DNA of 49,163 bases, from the NCBI GenBank assembly GCA_964426755.1, contig CAYRRR010000004.1, forward strand, positions 1-49,163. Reading direction: 5' to 3'. Position numbers and translations under genes: made by a program. Origin of the DNA: CAYRRR01 sp964426755. GTDB lineage: Bacteria; Patescibacteriota; Saccharimonadia; Saccharimonadales; JAGQNJ01. This document shows positions 49,089-49,163 of the stretch, piece by piece. Each line of letters starts with the position of its first letter. The stretch's first letter is position 1. Under the pieces are notes generated by a model that had not been told where the DNA came from, ran no database searches, and saw nothing but the letters and a program-made list of their open reading frames with translations.

Positions 49089-49163
49089 TGGGATGTGGCC
49101 AAGTGGTAAGGCACCGGGTTTTGGTCCCGGCATTCGGGGGTTCGAATCCCTCCATCCCAGCCA
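49089..49163 (+). tRNA. tRNA-Gln(TTG)
   Basis: Acceptor TGGGATG / CATCCCA, anticodon stem CCGGG / CCCGG around TTTTGGT (TTG), T-loop GTTCGAATC, discriminator G and encoded CCA as the last bases of the window. Confidence 0.96.

Overview
The window looks like a chromosomal segment of a small-genome bacterium of the Candidate Phyla Radiation (Patescibacteria), most likely Saccharibacteria (TM7). This is inference from gene content. The S10-spc-alpha ribosomal locus is compact, with start/stop overlaps throughout, and lacks rpmD (L30) between rpsE and rplO. adk and map are missing after secY. Several proteins have lost their zinc-binding cysteines, and there are many small orphan genes. Genes end in TAA, TAG or TGA, Trp is read from TGG, and the only Trp tRNA has a CCA anticodon, so UGA is a normal stop here, unlike in Absconditabacteria/Gracilibacteria.

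Layout. 1-15.2 kb: the ribosomal superoperon rpsJ, small membrane ORF, rplC-D-W-B, rpsS, rplV, rpsC, rplP, rpmC, rpsQ, rplN-X-E, rpsN-H, rplF-R, rpsE, rplO, secY, infA, rpmJ, rpsM-K-D, rpoA, rplQ-M, rpsI. 15.2-20.2 kb: an attenuator-controlled orphan, trpS, a pseudouridine synthase and holB (both cut by a 100-N scaffold gap), a TPR protein and three tRNAs. 20.2-23.4 kb: PspC-domain protein, rpmG, tRNA-Trp (minus strand), a P-loop kinase, a YgjP-type metallopeptidase and a PAS histidine kinase. 23.4-27.1 kb: secE-nusG-rplK-rplA with four orphan genes inserted. 27.1-30.2 kb: a dTTP-synthesis operon of a dCTP-deaminase-family gene and a thymidylate kinase fused to a tandem ThyX protein. 30.2-32.5 kb: an orphan-gene region with two leader attenuators. 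32.5-33.7 kb: rplJ-rplL with an L10-type leader and attenuator. 33.7-41.7 kb: replication, recombination and tRNA charging (dnaX, dnaB, a GT-C-like membrane protein, ybaB, recR, nrnA, cysS). 41.8-49.1 kb: envelope genes (AI-2E permease, two GT-B glycosyltransferases, alpha/beta hydrolase, two M15B peptidases, CapA-like protein) and tRNA-Gln.

Three things stand out. First, the kinase-ThyX fusion carries two ThyX-like halves, and the catalytic signature is split between them. Second, three unrelated orphan genes (15479, 31303, 31851) each sit behind promoter, folded leader, intrinsic terminator and Shine-Dalgarno, with pairing that can compete with the terminator or lie directly against it; they look like riboswitch or attenuator control of unknown class. 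Third, many protein-coding genes have a -10 box, often extended TGnTAnnnT, only 6-11 bases before the start codon, implying widespread leaderless or near-leaderless mRNAs next to classical Shine-Dalgarno starts inside operons.

The zinc ligands of L36, L33, RecR and DnaX are lost together (S14 is also the cysteine-poor form), while CysRS keeps its own. All statements come from reading the sequence and translations. No homology search, folding program or alignment was run.
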